Assembly: GCF_038066635.1 (NCBI RefSeq)
Contig: NZ_JBBUTI010000008.1
Coordinates: 1 to 64,000 of the forward strand
Direction: 5' to 3'
Source: Ideonella margarita
Lineage (GTDB): Bacteria > Pseudomonadota > Gammaproteobacteria > Burkholderiales > Burkholderiaceae_C
Length of the DNA: 64,000 bases
Numbering within the stretch: the stretch's first letter is position 1; each line of letters starts with the position of its first letter. The position numbers were made by a program, and so were the translations under genes. The notes under the pieces are model-generated. The model did no database searches, was not told the origin of the DNA, and saw only the letters and a program-made list of their open reading frames with translations. Positions 50,496-58,951 of this stretch are shown piece after piece.

Positions 50496-51614
50496 TCAGA
50501 AGTCGGGGTGCAGGCGCTGGCGGTTGAACACGCCGGCCGGATCGAAGCTCTGCTTGAGCTGGTGGTGAATGCGCAGGACGGGCTTGCTCAATGCGGTGAA
50601 CGGCGCCTCGCTGCGGTCACCGCCGCGCCAGAGCGTGGCATGGCCGCGCGCCTCGGCCGCTGCCTCCCGCAGCGTGGCCGCAGGCGCATCGGTGATCAGC
50701 CAGCGTTGCGAGCCGCCCCACTCCACCAGCTGCTCACCCTTCAGCGCGATGCGCGGCGCAGTGGCCGCAACAGACAGGCGCCACAGGCTGGCGCCCTGCG
50801 CCACGGCCTCATGGGCATGCTGGAAGAAGTCGTCGCGCTGGTCGCGCAGGCCTTCCCAGAAGCCGTGCGCCAGCGCATCGGGAATCGTCTCGCCGCCGAG
50901 GCGCGCGGTGGCGGCGTCCACCGCAGCCACGGCACCGCGCAGGCGCACCACCAGGGTGTCGTCCCACCAGGCGCTGGCGTTCAGCGGCAGGGGCTGGCCC
51001 GCCCAGTCGTTCACGCGGCGCAGGGCGCTGATCTGGTCCAGGTCGAACCGCAACGTGCGCGTGGCCAGGGCCTGCGGCAACACCTTGAGCGAGACCTCGC
51101 AGATCACCCCGAGCACCCCGAGCGAGCCGGCAAGCAGCCGCGACACGTCGTAGCCGGCCACGTTCTTCATCACCTGCCCGCCAAAGCTCAGCACATCGCC
51201 ACGGCCGTTCAGCAAGGTGGCGCCCAGCACGTAGTCGCGCACGCCGCCCACCGCGCCCCGCGCGGGGCCGGCCAGGCCAGCGGCCACCATGCCGCCCACG
51301 GTGCCCGCGCCCAGCGCACCGGCGCCAAAACGCGGTGGCTCGAACGGCAGGCATTGCCCGCGCTCAGCGAGTGCGGCTTCCAGCTCAACCAGCGGGGTGC
51401 CGGCCCGCGCCGTGACCACCAGCTCGGTCGGCTCGTACGACGAGATGCCGCACAGCTCCCGGGTGTCGAGCACATCGCCCACGAGCGGGCCACCGAGAAA
51501 ATCCTTGCTGCCATGGCCGCGGATGCACAGCGGCTGGCGGCGCCCGGCGGCGTCACGCACCTGCTGCTGCAGGGCGGCCAGCGCGGGGTCGGTCACAACG
51601 GTGTCAGCACTCAT
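50496..51614 (-). CDS. glcE: Glycolate oxidase FAD-binding subunit
   Basis: The 372-residue FAD subunit has the PCMH-type FAD fold: CIRGHGSKDFLGGP, VVTARAGTPLVELEAALAER, GGMVAAGLAGPARGAVGGVR and the C-terminal QSFDPAGVFNRQRLHPDF. Its ATG overlaps the glcD stop (TGATG at 51612–51616). Works with GlcD and GlcF to oxidise glycolate. Pairs with gph, which supplies glycolate from phosphoglycolate, though not in the same operon. Confidence 0.95.
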   Translation of the reverse strand: MSADTVVTDPALAALQQQVRDAAGRRQPLCIRGHGSKDFLGGPLVGDVLDTRELCGISSYEPTELVVTARAGTPLVELEAALAERGQCLPFEPPRFGAGALGAGTVGGMVAAGLAGPARGAVGGVRDYVLGATLLNGRGDVLSFGGQVMKNVAGYDVSRLLAGSLGVLGVICEVSLKVLPQALATRTLRFDLDQISALRRVNDWAGQPLPLNASAWWDDTLVVRLRGAVAAVDAATARLGGETIPDALAHGFWEGLRDQRDDFFQHAHEAVAQGASLWRLSVAATAPRIALKGEQLVEWGGSQRWLITDAPAATLREAAAEARGHATLWRGGDRSEAPFTALSKPVLRIHHQLKQSFDPAGVFNRQRLHPDF

Positions 51615-53131
51615 CAAAAACGTTCCAGTTCCGGGAAGGGCAGCAGGCCCTTCTTCACATGCATGCGGCCGTACTCGGCGCAGCGATGCAAGGTGGGCAC
51701 CACCTTGCCGGGGTTCAGCATGCCCAGCGGATCAAACGCGCGCTTCAGGCTGATCATCTGCTCGCGCTCTTCCGGGCTGAACTGCACGCACATCGAGCTG
51801 AGCTTCTCGACGCCTACGCCGTGCTCGCCAGTGACCGTGCCGCCCATCGCCACGCTGGTTTCCAGGATGTCGGCGCCGAACAGCTCGCAGCGGTGCATCT
51901 GGTCCGGGTCAGCGGCATCAAACAGGATCAGCGGGTGCAGGTTGCCGTCGCCGGCATGGAACACGTTGCAGCAGCGCAGGCCGTATTTCTTCTCCATCTC
52001 GGCGATGGCCAGCAGGATGTCGGCCAGGCGCTTGCGCGGGATGGTGGAGTCCATGCACATGTAGTCGGGGCTGATGCGGCCCGACGCGGGGAAGGCGTTC
52101 TTGCGGCCGCTCCAGAACTTCAGGCGCTGGGCCTCGTTTTCGCTCACCGCCATGCGGGTGGCACCAGAGGCCGAGAGCACGGCCATCATGCGTTCGATCT
52201 CTTCCGCCACTTCCTCGGGCGTGCCGTCGCTTTCGCACAGCAGGATGGCGGCGGCGTCCAGGTCGTAGCCGGCGTGCACATAGTCTTCCACGGCCGCCGT
52301 CATCGGCTTGTCCATCATTTCCAGGCCGGCCGGAATGATGCCGGCGCCGATGATGTTGGCCACCGCATCGCCGGCGCGCCGCACATCGTCGAAGCTGGCC
52401 ATGATGCAGCGCGCCACCTGCGGCTTCGGCGTGAGCTTGACCGTCACTTCCGTCACCACGGCCAGCATGCCTTCGCTGCCGATCACCACACTGAGCAGGT
52501 CGAGGCCGGGTGCGTCGAGTGCGTCGCCGCCGAACTCCACGGATTCACCCTCCACCGTGTAGCCCTTGACCTTCAGCACGTTGTGCACGGTCAGGCCGTA
52601 CTTCAGGCAGTGCACGCCGCCGGAGTTTTCGGCCACGTTGCCGCCGATGGTGCAGGCGATCTGGCTGGACGGATCCGGCGCGTAATACAGGCCATGCGGC
52701 GCGGCGGCTTCACTGATGGCGAGGTTGCGCACGCCGCACTGGACCACCGCCGTGCGGCTGTGCTTGTCGAGTTGCAGGATGCGGTTGAACTTGGCCATGC
52801 CCAGCGTCACGCCCATGGCATGCGGCATGGCGCCACCCGACAGGCCGGTGCCGGCCCCGCGCGCCACCACCGGCACGGCCAGCTGGTGACAGGTGCGCAG
52901 CACGGCGGCCACCTGCGCGTCGGTTTCGGGCAAGGCCACCACCAGCGGGCGTTCGCGGTAGGCGGTCAGGCCGTCGCACTCATAGGGCACGGTGTCTTCG
53001 CTGGTCCACAGCAAGGTGTGAGCGGGCAACACGGCCTGCAGGGCCGCCACCACCTCGGCTTGCCGGGTCATGCGCTCATGGCGCAGCGTGGCCGGATCGG
53101 CGGCTTCTGGAAGTTCAGCAACAGCATTCAT
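51614..53131 (-). CDS. glcD: Glycolate oxidase large (FAD) subunit
   Basis: The 505-residue catalytic FAD subunit has FAD-binding segments VVARGAGTGLSGGAMPH, DPSSQIACTIGGNVAENSGG and VIGSEGMLAVVTEVTVKL, the active-site region FHAGDGNLHPLILFD and GGTVTGEHGVG. The ATG at 53131 gives MNAVAEL; a GTG at 53167 would extend by 12 residues. First gene of glcDEF. Confidence 0.96.
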   Translation of the reverse strand: MNAVAELPEAADPATLRHERMTRQAEVVAALQAVLPAHTLLWTSEDTVPYECDGLTAYRERPLVVALPETDAQVAAVLRTCHQLAVPVVARGAGTGLSGGAMPHAMGVTLGMAKFNRILQLDKHSRTAVVQCGVRNLAISEAAAPHGLYYAPDPSSQIACTIGGNVAENSGGVHCLKYGLTVHNVLKVKGYTVEGESVEFGGDALDAPGLDLLSVVIGSEGMLAVVTEVTVKLTPKPQVARCIMASFDDVRRAGDAVANIIGAGIIPAGLEMMDKPMTAAVEDYVHAGYDLDAAAILLCESDGTPEEVAEEIERMMAVLSASGATRMAVSENEAQRLKFWSGRKNAFPASGRISPDYMCMDSTIPRKRLADILLAIAEMEKKYGLRCCNVFHAGDGNLHPLILFDAADPDQMHRCELFGADILETSVAMGGTVTGEHGVGVEKLSSMCVQFSPEEREQMISLKRAFDPLGMLNPGKVVPTLHRCAEYGRMHVKKGLLPFPELERF

Positions 53132-53215
53132 CACGAGCGCCCCTGGCACAGTTCCGGTGTGGGTCAACTGTACCCGGCCGGACTTGGAAGAACCTGAATG
53201 TGATGGCTACCGTGT

Positions 53216-53234
53216 GGTCACAACGGTCGTGACC
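53216..53234. promoter_or_regulatory. Inverted repeat upstream of glcD (operator candidate)
   Basis: GGTCAC–N7–GTGACC (53216–53221 and 53229–53234) lies 85–103 nt upstream of the glcD start in the short gap after the FIST gene. It could bind a GntR/LysR-type regulator of glycolate use; no such regulator gene is adjacent. Confidence 0.35.
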
Positions 53235-53247
53235 TGGATGTGGGTGA

Positions 53248-54423
53248 TCAGGCCGGCTCGGTGAAGACGGTGAGCACGCCGGTGTAGCCATACAGGTGGT
53301 GGTGGGCGATTTCGCCGGCGGCAAAAAACCCGACCAGCGGCACATCGCCCAAGGCCTGCTGCACCAGGCGCAGCTCGGCGTTCGGGCTGCCGAAGTGCGG
53401 GCCGCCCCGGCCGGTGCAGCTCACGTACACCGCCCCGCGGATGGCGCGCCGCTCTTCGGGCAGATCGCCTTCCAGCTCATCGCGGATCTCGGCGCAGATG
53501 CGCAGCAGGTCACGGCGCGCGCCTTCCGGGTTGCGGGTGCAGAAGTTCAGCTGCATGCCCGGCACCACCACATCGCCCAGCACCACCGCCTCGCGGCCCA
53601 CGTCCAGGCCGATCAGGTGGCGCACGCGGGTCTGGGCACCAAATTCGCCGCCGCGTCCGCGGGCCGCGTCACCGGCGTCGGTCAAACCGGCCAGTGCCTG
53701 CCGCAGGCGCGGCATGGCCACCTCGGCGTTGTCGAGCGAGATGTCGAGCTCTTCGAGCAGCAGCGGCAAGGCCGGCTCGCCATCGAGCGTGAGCACCACG
53801 TTCTGGTCGGCGGACGTCACGCGGCGGGTCGGGCCGATCGGGTGGCAGCCCTGGGTGACGCGCGACACCACGCCCACCTCGTCACCAAACGCCACGCCCG
53901 ACAGGCCGCCATCAAGCACCCCGTCGGCCAGCTGCACGCGCCGGCCACGGCCGCTCACCAGCCCGCCGAACAGATAGCCGCTGCCGGTGCGGTCGGCCAG
54001 CTCGCTGATCAGCTCCACCAGGTCGGAGGTGGCCGGGTCAGCATGCACAAGCGCCGACCAGGCGTCGCCGTCACCCAGGGGCTGGCGGCCGCTGAAGACG
54101 CGGAATTGGGAGCGCGGCAGATCGGTGAGCATCAGGGCCAGCGCGGGCTCGTCGATGTACTCGACGCCGCTCACGCACAGGCCCACGCTGGTGCTGCCCA
54201 CCACGCTCACGCCGGGCCAGCGCTGGCCCACTTCGGCCAGCACGGCTTCGGCCTGGTCGGCATAGCGGTCACTCAGGTAGAGCAGCGCCAGCGTGGGCAC
54301 GAAGGCCGGCTGGCTGGCGCGCTGGGCGTCCAGTTGCGCGGCGGCCAGCGCCAGCGCCATGTGGGGGTCCGGGTGAGTGGCGTGGCCCAACAGAAACGGG
54401 CCGGTGGAAACTGCAGTCGCCAT
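53248..54423 (-). CDS. FIST-domain sensory protein
   Basis: The 391-residue cytosolic protein has FIST_N (about residues 30–230: YLFGGLVSGRGRR and GLSGVAFGDEVGVVSRVTQGC) and FIST_C (about 240–380: GDVVVPGMQLNFCTRNPEGA and ALGDVPLVGFFAAGEIAHHH). FIST domains sense small ligands such as amino acids or NO and often accompany signalling proteins. It stands alone here. RBS AAGG, 9 nt. Confidence 0.9.
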   Translation of the reverse strand: MATAVSTGPFLLGHATHPDPHMALALAAAQLDAQRASQPAFVPTLALLYLSDRYADQAEAVLAEVGQRWPGVSVVGSTSVGLCVSGVEYIDEPALALMLTDLPRSQFRVFSGRQPLGDGDAWSALVHADPATSDLVELISELADRTGSGYLFGGLVSGRGRRVQLADGVLDGGLSGVAFGDEVGVVSRVTQGCHPIGPTRRVTSADQNVVLTLDGEPALPLLLEELDISLDNAEVAMPRLRQALAGLTDAGDAARGRGGEFGAQTRVRHLIGLDVGREAVVLGDVVVPGMQLNFCTRNPEGARRDLLRICAEIRDELEGDLPEERRAIRGAVYVSCTGRGGPHFGSPNAELRLVQQALGDVPLVGFFAAGEIAHHHLYGYTGVLTVFTEPA

Positions 54424-54447
54424 GCGAAGGAGCCTTGATCAGGAAAG

Positions 54448-55230
54448 TCAGCGTCGGGGCTTGGTGGCGCGCTTGGCTGCCGTCGTTTTGGAGGCGGCCG
54501 TTTTGGAGGCGGACTTGCTGGCTGGCTTCTTCGCCGCCGGTTTGCCCGCGGCAGCGCTGGCAGCCTTGCGCGGCGCCGCACGGCCAGCTGCCGCCGTGGC
54601 CGCAGAGGCTGCCTTCTGGGCCACCGCCGCCGGCACACTGACGGCCTTCTTCAGGGTTTCATTGGCCGCCTCGAACGACTGCTTCACCATGGCGCCCGCC
54701 AGGTTCTTGGCGGCGTCGGTGGCGCTTTCCTTCATGGTGTTGGCTGCCAGCTGGGTGAACTGCTTGGTCAGCGCCCCCCACCACTGCATCGGGTCGACCA
54801 CACCAGCGGGGGCGTCAGCCGAAGAAGCCGCCGAAGAAGCCGCGGCCGCGGGCGGCGCTGCGGCTTCTTCGTCGTCCTCGTCTTCGTCTTCGTCCTCATC
54901 AAGCTCTTCGGCGGCCGCCTGCGCGCCGGGCGTCTTGAGCGTCATCGCGTCACGCAGCTCACCCATCGAGACGTTCATCGACTTCAGGGTGGACAGCGTC
55001 ATGCGCTGCACCTCCAGCGCCTGGATGGTGGCGCCCATCATCCGGGCGTTCTGTTCCAGCCAGAACTGCACGGTGCGCAATTCCTCGATGCGCTTTTCCA
55101 GCTCTTCCGGGTTCAGCGTGGGGGCCACCCACTGGCCCATGTTGGGCAGCGCCGAGCCCGCGTTCTTCACGAGGCCCTGCAGAAAATCAAACCCCGGAAC
55201 CATCTTGGCAAAACCGCCGGCATCAGCCAT
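54448..55230 (-). CDS. phaM: PhaM-like polyhydroxyalkanoate granule protein
   Basis: The 260-residue protein has the PhaM N-terminus (GGFAKMVPGFDFLQGLVKNA, PTLNPEELEKRIEELRTVQF), an acidic run (EELDEDEDEDEDDEE) and a Lys/Ala/Pro-rich histone-H1-like tail (GKPAAKKPASKSASK). In Cupriavidus PhaM activates PHB synthase and tethers granules to the nucleoid, which the tail explains. Its ATG at 55230 is set by the family start. No pha gene is adjacent. Confidence 0.88.
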   Translation of the reverse strand: MADAGGFAKMVPGFDFLQGLVKNAGSALPNMGQWVAPTLNPEELEKRIEELRTVQFWLEQNARMMGATIQALEVQRMTLSTLKSMNVSMGELRDAMTLKTPGAQAAAEELDEDEDEDEDDEEAAAPPAAAASSAASSADAPAGVVDPMQWWGALTKQFTQLAANTMKESATDAAKNLAGAMVKQSFEAANETLKKAVSVPAAVAQKAASAATAAAGRAAPRKAASAAAGKPAAKKPASKSASKTAASKTTAAKRATKPRR

Positions 55231-55276
55231 GTGAACCCCTTTGATTGACGGGAAGTGAGGTGATTGTGCGCCCGCC

Positions 55277-56317
55277 TCAGCGCACGCGCTCAACTTGAAA
55301 ACCCTGCGCTGCCAGCAGGGCCGGCAGCGACTTCGGACCGACCATGTGCAAGGCGCCCACGGCGGCGAACACGCGCTGGCCGCGCTGGTGGGCATCGGCA
55401 ATGCGGCGGGCCATCGGGCCGTTGCGGCCGTCCAGCAGCTGCGCGTAGAAACGCTTCTGCTCGGCGGTCTTCACGCAGTTGCACCACTGGGCATAGGTTT
55501 CCAGTTCGCTGAACTCGCTGGCGGCCCAGGCGCGGGCCAGGCGCAGCAGGGTGCGCCGGGTTTCGCCGCTTTCCAGCTCGGTCAGCACTTCAGACACAGA
55601 GCGTGCCGTGTCTGCCGGCTTGTTCGACACCAGCAGCGCCATCTGCAATTCCGGCGTTTCCAGCGAGATGACGGGCTTCTGCAGGCCGCGTGCGTAACCG
55701 GCCAGGAAGCCGTCCACGCCCCACGAGGGGTCAATGCCTTCGTCGCGCGCCACCAGCACCGACAGCGTCACGGCCTGCATCTCGGGGCGCAGGCCGGCCA
55801 GCGCGTCGTCCACGCAGGCCAGACGGGCCTGCGTGGCCAGCCGGGCCGCCAGCTCGGGCGGCAATGCGGCCGGTTTGGCCGGCATCTTCACGGCGGTTTC
55901 CAGGCGCTTGGCCACGCCGGGGTCGAGCATGTCGATCTCGAGGGCCACCACATCGCTGTCGCGCAGCGCCTGCTGCACCGCCGGACCGGGGTAGACCCAG
56001 TCGATCTTGGCCGCATGCAAGGTGCCGTACAGCCACGACGAGCGGCCATTCCGGCTGACCTTCCACAGGAAGCCACGGTCCACGGCGTCGCGCATGCCTT
56101 GCTGCATCTGGGCCACATCGGGCGGCACGGGCGCGGGTGGGCAGACGCGGGCGGGCTCGGAAGCGGCAGGGGCAGATGCCGCGGCGGCGGGCTGGTCAGC
56201 CGCCTGTGCGGTGTGGCCAGCCAGGCTCAGCGACAGCAGCGACCAGATCGCCAGCAGGCGGCTGGCACGAAGACCGCGCAGCCCGAGCAGTGCCGCGAAC
56301 GAAGTGTGGATGCTCAT
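55277..56317 (-). CDS. TraB/GumN-family protein
   Basis: The 346-residue exported protein has a signal peptide ending HTAQAAD and the two TraB/GumN motifs: SSWLYGTLHAAK near residue 95 and RVFAAVGALHMVGP near the C-terminus. Cys residues at CVDDALAG and QWCNCV may form disulphides. The family has a haem/protease-like fold with debated activity. Located between phaM and the FAH-family gene, same strand. Confidence 0.9.
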   Translation of the reverse strand: MSIHTSFAALLGLRGLRASRLLAIWSLLSLSLAGHTAQAADQPAAAASAPAASEPARVCPPAPVPPDVAQMQQGMRDAVDRGFLWKVSRNGRSSWLYGTLHAAKIDWVYPGPAVQQALRDSDVVALEIDMLDPGVAKRLETAVKMPAKPAALPPELAARLATQARLACVDDALAGLRPEMQAVTLSVLVARDEGIDPSWGVDGFLAGYARGLQKPVISLETPELQMALLVSNKPADTARSVSEVLTELESGETRRTLLRLARAWAASEFSELETYAQWCNCVKTAEQKRFYAQLLDGRNGPMARRIADAHQRGQRVFAAVGALHMVGPKSLPALLAAQGFQVERVR

Positions 56318-56320
56318 GGT

Positions 56321-57304
56321 TCAACCCGGGTCAGTGACGGTCTGCTCGATGGCACCGAACAGGCTCAGGCCATCGCGGCCTTTCATCTCGATGCGGATGG
56401 TGTCGCCAAACTGCATGAATTCGGTCTTGGGCGCACCGTGTTCGATGGTCTCGATGGCGCGGCGCTCGGCAATGCAGCTGTAGCCCTTGGCCCAGTCCTT
56501 GTTGCTCACCGTGCCGGAGCCCACGATGCTGCCGGCGCGCACCTGGCGCGTCTTGGCCAGGTGGGCAATCAGCTGGCCGAAGTGGAAGGTCATTTCCGGG
56601 CCGGCTTCGCACTGGCCCACCTTGCGACCGTTCCAGGTGCTTTGCAGCGTCAGGTGCACCTTGCCGCCCTGCCAGGCATCACCCAGCTCGTCGGGCGTGA
56701 CGGCGACCGGGCTGAACGCGGTGGCCGGCTTGCTCTGCACGAAGCCAAAACCCTTGGCCAGCTCGTCGGGGATGAGGTTGCGCAGGCTCCAGTCGTTGGC
56801 CAGCATCAGCAGTCGCACACCTTCCAGCGCCTGGGCCGGCGTGGCGCCGATCGGCACGTCACCGGTGATCACCGCCACTTCCGATTCGAAATCGATGCCC
56901 CAGTCGGTGCTGGCGAACACGGCGTCGTCGCAGGCACCGAGGAAGTCGTCGCTGCCGCCCTGGTACATCAGCGGGTCGCCATAGAAGCTCTGCGGCACCT
57001 CGGCGCCACGCGCCTTGCGCACCAGCTCGACATGGTTCAGATAGGCCGAGCCATCGGCCCACTGGTAGGCGCGCGGCAGCGGTGCCATGCACATCGCCGG
57101 ATCAAACGGGAATGCGTGTCGGGCCTTGCCGTGGTTGAGCGTGATGCTGAGGTCATGCAGCTGCGGCGACAGGAAGTTCCAGTCGTCCAGCACCTGCTGC
57201 AGCCGGGTGGCGATGCCGTTGGCAAAGTGCGCGGTGCTGAGGTCGCGCGAGACGACCACCAGTTGCCCGTCACGCGAGCCGTCCTTGTAGGTAGCGAGTT
57301 TCAT
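56321..57304 (-). CDS. Fumarylacetoacetate hydrolase-family protein
   Basis: The 327-residue protein has the FAH C-terminal fold: STDWGIDFESEVAVITGDVP (metal-ligand Glu/Asp), MLANDWSLRNLIP, GFGFVQSKPATAFSPVAVTP and VGSGTVSNKDWAKGYSCIAE. It starts MKLATYKDGSRDGQLVVVS, like bacterial FAA hydrolases acting on aromatic ring-cleavage products. Its substrate is not fixed by context. Only 3 nt separate it from the TraB/GumN gene. Confidence 0.9.
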   Translation of the reverse strand: MKLATYKDGSRDGQLVVVSRDLSTAHFANGIATRLQQVLDDWNFLSPQLHDLSITLNHGKARHAFPFDPAMCMAPLPRAYQWADGSAYLNHVELVRKARGAEVPQSFYGDPLMYQGGSDDFLGACDDAVFASTDWGIDFESEVAVITGDVPIGATPAQALEGVRLLMLANDWSLRNLIPDELAKGFGFVQSKPATAFSPVAVTPDELGDAWQGGKVHLTLQSTWNGRKVGQCEAGPEMTFHFGQLIAHLAKTRQVRAGSIVGSGTVSNKDWAKGYSCIAERRAIETIEHGAPKTEFMQFGDTIRIEMKGRDGLSLFGAIEQTVTDPG

Positions 57305-57336
57305 GGTGATCCGGATTTTGGTGGCAGTATTGTGCG

Positions 57337-58503
57337 ATGCCCGGAACGGCCCCGCTCGCTACCCGATCAGGCCGTACCCCCACCCGCCAGACAGGCCGGG
57401 GCGCTGTTGTGTCTGCTGTTGCGCGTGCTCTTGCGCACGCTCCAGCGCGGCGCTGGGCACAACTGGGCCTGCTGGTGGCCGTGCTGGTGGTGCACTGGCA
57501 GTTGCTCGCACCGGGCATGGCGCGCTGGGCAGCCAACCTGCCAGCAACACCCACCGATGCCGAAGCACCCGTGGCGATGTTGGTGGTGGCCGTGGCTGAG
57601 CAGCCGCCCGCCTTGGCACCTGCAGCGCCTCCAACACCAACGCGGCACCCAACCCACCGCGCTTCCGCTGCCGAGCCCATCCCCGCACCACCGCCGGCCA
57701 CCGAAGTTCTTGAACCGGAAGCAGCGCCAGCAAACCCCGCCCAAGCCACAGCGGCAGCCAGAGAACCAGCACGCCCACCGCCCGCCGAGCGCAACCAACC
57801 CGCGCCGCAGCTGCCCGCCGCCGGCCACTGGGCCTACACGGCACAACGCGGCGAGCGCGTCGGCCAAGCCCAGCTGGACTGGGAGCCGCAGCCCGACGGC
57901 AGCTACCGCCTGGCCTGGCGCTTGACGCTGGCCGGCCGGCCCGCCACAGGCTGGTCCAGCCAGGGCCAGCTGAGCGCCGAAGATGGCCTGCTGCCGCAGC
58001 GCATGGTGGAGCACCGTGGTGAGCGGGCCACCCGCGCCGTCAACTTCCAGCGCGACAAGCAGGTGGTGAGCTTCTCGGGCAGCACCGCCGCCCATCCACT
58101 GGAAACCGGCACGCAAGACCGGGCCAGCTGGCTCGTGCAACTGGCCGGCTTGGCGCAGGCGATGGGGCAGCGCTTGCAGGCTGGGCACAGCCTGGTGGTG
58201 CCGGTGGCGCTGCCTGGCGGGCAACTGGATGCGTGGCAGTTCGAGGTGGTGGGGCCGGTGTTGCTGACATTGCCCGGGCACACCGCCCTGCCCTGCGTGC
58301 ACCTGCTGCGCGAACCTGCGCGCCCCTGGGACCAGCGGGTGGAAGTTTGGCTGGCGCCGTCGATGGGCCACTGGCCCGTGCAACTGCGCCACACGCCCGT
58401 GCCCTCGGGCGAACCCTTGCTGCTGCAGTGGGCGGGCGACCGCGCCACCGAGATACCCGGCGCGCCAACCAGCACAGCTTTCACCACACCGGCCCACCCT
58501 TGA
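57337..58503 (+). CDS. DUF3108 protein with membrane anchor and Pro-rich linker
   Basis: The 388-residue protein has a single membrane anchor (about residues 42–62, WAQLGLLVAVLVVHWQLLAP) and a long Ala/Pro-rich region. A C-terminal DUF3108 domain (about 160–370) follows, with YRLAWRLTLAGRPATGWSSQ, RVVSFSG-like strand KQVVSFSGSTAAHPLE and VWLAPSMGHWPVQLRH. Such proteins are probably periplasmic lipid- or polysaccharide-binding; role unknown. Divergent from the FAH gene. Confidence 0.82.
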   Translation: MPGTAPLATRSGRTPTRQTGRGAVVSAVARALAHAPARRWAQLGLLVAVLVVHWQLLAPGMARWAANLPATPTDAEAPVAMLVVAVAEQPPALAPAAPPTPTRHPTHRASAAEPIPAPPPATEVLEPEAAPANPAQATAAAREPARPPPAERNQPAPQLPAAGHWAYTAQRGERVGQAQLDWEPQPDGSYRLAWRLTLAGRPATGWSSQGQLSAEDGLLPQRMVEHRGERATRAVNFQRDKQVVSFSGSTAAHPLETGTQDRASWLVQLAGLAQAMGQRLQAGHSLVVPVALPGGQLDAWQFEVVGPVLLTLPGHTALPCVHLLREPARPWDQRVEVWLAPSMGHWPVQLRHTPVPSGEPLLLQWAGDRATEIPGAPTSTAFTTPAHP

Positions 58504-58559
58504 AATGCCGGAAAAGAGCGGCATGTGTGGAGCATCACTGGCCTTCCCTGGAGCACTGC

Positions 58560-58799
58560 ATGACCCTCGTCTACAACTCGGATACCTTCGCCGTGCTCGC
58601 CGTCGATCTCTCGGCCCACGGCGGTTATGAAATCGTCGACAAGTCGTCGCGCCAGGGCATCTTCATCGAAGGCCTGGTGGCACAGAGTTTCCGTGCGCAA
58701 GCCGAGGCGCTGGTGCAGAGCGAAGCGTCGGCCGAAGACATCGATGAGTTGCTGGGCCGCTACACGGCGATGGCACCCGCACACGCCGGCCTGCACTGA
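58560..58799 (+). CDS. DUF3567-family small protein
   Basis: The 79-residue protein reads MTLVYNSDTFAVLAVDL, then GGYEIVDKSSRQGIFIEG and DIDELLGRYTAMAPAHAGLH. This is the Burkholderiales-typical DUF3567 pattern (YNSD.FAV…GGYEIVDK…GIF). RBS GGAG, 6 nt. Function is unknown. Confidence 0.9.
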   Translation: MTLVYNSDTFAVLAVDLSAHGGYEIVDKSSRQGIFIEGLVAQSFRAQAEALVQSEASAEDIDELLGRYTAMAPAHAGLH

Positions 58800-58951
58800 A
58801 ACCGCGCCACGAGCCGCGCTTATCCGGCCCAACGCCCGGTGGGTGTGGGCAGAATGGCTCGAAATGAGAGGTGTAACGGGGCAAGTATCACGCTCGTGGC
58901 TTCTCCGGGGTTGAGAGAATGCGGTGGATGGCCGATAAAGCCATCTGAGCC

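Noticed and set aside
54448..54600. Lys/Ala/Pro repeats at the end of phaM as a foreign or repeat element.
   Set aside because: Histone-H1-like tails of this kind are normal in PhaM proteins and bind DNA.
58800..58951. Leader region of the GGDEF–EAL gene as a possible c-di-GMP riboswitch.
   Set aside because: The conserved GEMM-type core and paired stems could not be found by eye.
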